NCBI GenBank assembly: GCA_031555175.1
Contig: JAVBUP010000023.1
Span: forward strand, 1 to 5,751
Source of the DNA: JAVBUP01 sp031555175
Lineage (GTDB): Bacteria > Bacillota_I > Bacilli_A > Erysipelotrichales > Coprobacillaceae
Reading direction: 5' to 3'
DNA: 5,751 bases
Both the position numbers and the translations under genes were made by a program. Below the pieces are notes generated by a model. That model worked only from the letters and a program-made list of their open reading frames with translations, searched no databases and had not been told where the DNA came from. This document shows, one piece after another, positions 4,878 to 5,751 of this stretch (its first letter is position 1; each line of letters begins with the position of its first letter).

Positions 4878-5576
4878 ATGAAGAAAGATTATATAACAAT
4901 AAATAGTATCCCAGTAATAGTATGGGGGGAACCATCAGATAAAGTATATCTTTATGTTCATGGTAAAGGTGGTAGTAAAGAATTAGCAGAAGGATTTGCT
5001 GTTAAAGCAATAAAAAATGGTTATCAAGTAATAAGCTTTGATTTACCTAAACATGGTGATCGTCATATAAATGATTATGACTGTGACATTATTGAAGGGG
5101 TCAATGATTTAAATGTTATCTATGAATACACAAAGAATCATTGGAAGCATATAGGTTTATATGCTAATAGTTTAGGTGCATACTTTAGTTTAGTATGTTT
5201 CCAAGATATAGTGTTTGATAGATGTTTATTCTCAGCGCCACTATTAGATATGAAGCACTTAATAGAGAATATGATGACGTGGTTTAATGTTACTGAAGAG
5301 CAATTAGAGAAAGAACAATATATTGATACTCCATCAGGAGAACCATTAATCTGGGATTATTATAAATATGTGTTAGCTCATCCAATATTAAAATGGAATA
5401 CACCAACATATATCTTATGGGGTACTAAAGATACTATAAGTGAAAAATGTGTTGTGGATGATTTCGTAAGTAGGTTTAATGCTGAAGTTACAGTAATTCA
5501 AGATGGCGAGCATTATATACAAAATCCAGAGCATAAAACAATTAAAGAAAAATGGTTGGACAGTAAGATAGTTTAG
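4878..5576 (+). CDS. Alpha/beta hydrolase family protein
   Basis: The 232-residue protein has the alpha/beta hydrolase order: strand YLYVHGKGG (24-32) with the oxyanion-loop HG; ISFDLPKHGDR (52-62); nucleophile elbow LYANSLGAY (94-102) with Ser98; SAPLLDM (119-125) after the following strand; YILWGTKDTISE (178-189) with acid Asp185; and GEHYI (210-214) with His212. The triad Ser98-Asp185-His212 is complete. The elbow reads A-N-S-L-G, so the usual first Gly of GxSxG is Ala, a variant seen in active esterases. No signal peptide is present; the protein should be cytoplasmic. The substrate is unknown, perhaps an ester, acyl or peptide compound. AGGAGA (4865-4870), seven bases ahead, supports the start. 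It is the last gene before the ISL3-family end, 35 bases on, and looks complete. Confidence 0.87.
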   Translation: MKKDYITINSIPVIVWGEPSDKVYLYVHGKGGSKELAEGFAVKAIKNGYQVISFDLPKHGDRHINDYDCDIIEGVNDLNVIYEYTKNHWKHIGLYANSLGAYFSLVCFQDIVFDRCLFSAPLLDMKHLIENMMTWFNVTEEQLEKEQYIDTPSGEPLIWDYYKYVLAHPILKWNTPTYILWGTKDTISEKCVVDDFVSRFNAEVTVIQDGEHYIQNPEHKTIKEKWLDSKIV

Positions 5577-5611
5577 TTATAATTATCAGTAGTTCGTAAT
5601 CAAATTAAATC

Positions 5612-5627
5612 GGTTCTTAGACAACCG
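5612..5627. repeat. Terminal inverted repeat of the ISL3-family element
   Basis: GGTTCTTAGACAACCG is the probable outermost repeat. It is itself slightly palindromic: CGGTT (5611-5615) can pair with AACCG (5623-5627). Its partner is outside the window, so its full length cannot be measured. Confidence 0.55.
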
Positions 5628-5628
5628 T

Positions 5629-5660
5629 AGGGGTGAACGATAAACGTTTATCCCTTTTTT
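5629..5660 (+). terminator. Strong intrinsic terminator inside the ISL3-family end
   Basis: AGGGGTGAACG (5629-5639) pairs with CGTTTATCCCT (5645-5655) through 11 positions including two G-U pairs, with a 5-base loop and a T6 run (5655-5660). It stops plus-strand transcription, so it ends the peptidase-hydrolase transcript and keeps outside transcription from entering the IS antisense to its transposase. On the minus strand it has no U-run. The segment 5639-5652 is also a perfect 14-bp palindrome, GATAAACGTTTATC. Confidence 0.85.
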
Positions 5661-5673
5661 GTATATTAATTTG

Positions 5674-5751
5674 TCAATAGGAACAGTTTAGTAAGAGAAT
5701 TCGTTTACGATAGTGAACGAATGATCGATAACCATAAGCTGTTCTTTTTAA
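5674..5751 (-). CDS. ISL3-family transposase, C-terminal fragment (cut by the window edge)
   Basis: Read on the minus strand from the window edge, 25 codons give LK, then RTAYGYRSFVHYRKRILL, then LNCSY, and end at a TGA (5676-5674). The pattern K-R-x-A-Y-G-Y-R-x-F-x-x-[YF]-R-x-R-I is the conserved end of ISL3-family DDE transposases, where it closes the catalytic domain. The fragment was recognised by protein pattern and is too short to stand out as an open reading frame. Nothing can be said of catalytic residues, which lie to the right of the window. It runs in the same direction as the IS3-family gene at the other end, but is of an unrelated family. Confidence 0.8.
   Translation of the reverse strand, partial: LKRTAYGYRSFVHYRKRILLLNCSY
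5679..5746. repeat. Nested inverted repeats overlapping the transposase 3' end
   Basis: An outer stem pairs 5679-5690 (AGGAACAGTTTA) with 5735-5746 (TAAGCTGTTCTT), 12 positions including G-U pairs on the plus strand. Inside it a second hairpin pairs ATTCGTTTAC (5699-5708) with GTGAACGAAT (5713-5722), ten positions around a GATA loop. A short T-run (5745-5749) follows on the plus strand. The structure lies within transposase codons, so part of the pairing may be fortuitous. Confidence 0.5.

Larger units (their letters stand above)
5612..5751 (-). mobile_element. ISL3-family insertion sequence, transposase-distal end, cut by the window edge
   Basis: From 5612 rightward the plus strand begins GGTTCTTAGACAACC, in the style of ISL3-family terminal repeats (GG, a pyrimidine-rich stretch, then purines). 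A strong terminator follows at 5629-5660, and then the C-terminal codons of a transposase read on the minus strand. The other end, most of the transposase and the 8-bp target duplication expected for the family lie outside. The boundary is judged from the GG and could be one or two bases off. Confidence 0.75.

Noticed and set aside
5721..5751. Plus-strand ATG at 5721 reading to the window edge
   Set aside because: There is no Shine-Dalgarno before it, and the minus strand here encodes a recognisable transposase end.
1..5751. Composite transposon made by the two flanking IS ends
   Set aside because: The ends belong to unrelated families (IS3 and ISL3), which do not mobilise each other's termini.

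Overview
The window is AT-rich (by eye roughly 30% GC), with strong GGAGG-type ribosome binding sites, TATAAT-type promoters and TGA used as a stop. It reads as a low-GC Gram-positive bacterium (Bacillota) using the standard genetic code. The general look recalls Erysipelotrichales-like genomes, but nothing here fixes the genus. All family names come from reading the protein sequences, not from a search.

Layout, left to right. (1) 1-138 is the truncated left end of an IS3-family (IS150-group) insertion sequence, with the first codons of its orfA on the minus strand. (2) 262-959 holds two minus-strand paralogues in tandem. Each is a small XRE-type helix-turn-helix regulator with one C-terminal membrane helix. 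(3) A 221-base divergent promoter region separates them from a plus-strand pair at 1181-2397: a nitroreductase of the TM1586 type and a small lipoprotein. A hairpin terminator at about 2417-2445 closes this pair. (4) 2398-2583 carries a 15-codon reading frame with a good ribosome site, possibly the remnant of an exported protein. (5) 2584-3771, on the minus strand, is a full-length AbiH-family abortive-infection gene with its own promoter. (6) 3918-5576 is a plus-strand pair: an S66 serine peptidase (MccF/LdcA type) and an alpha/beta hydrolase, both with visible catalytic triads. (7) From about 5612 to the right edge is the end of a second, unrelated IS of the ISL3 family: its terminal repeat, an inward-facing terminator, and the last 25 codons of its transposase on the minus strand.

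The window is therefore a small accessory segment bounded by two different IS ends. It carries one clear phage-defence gene (abiH), a possible antibiotic or peptide detoxification pair (S66 peptidase plus serine hydrolase), and a membrane-tethered regulator pair beside a redox enzyme and lipoprotein. The IS families differ, so this is not a composite transposon. The least explained parts are the tethered regulator tandem with its divergent neighbours, and the two-gene hydrolase operon. No RNA genes or CRISPR arrays were seen, and no gene-free stretch exceeds 300 bases.
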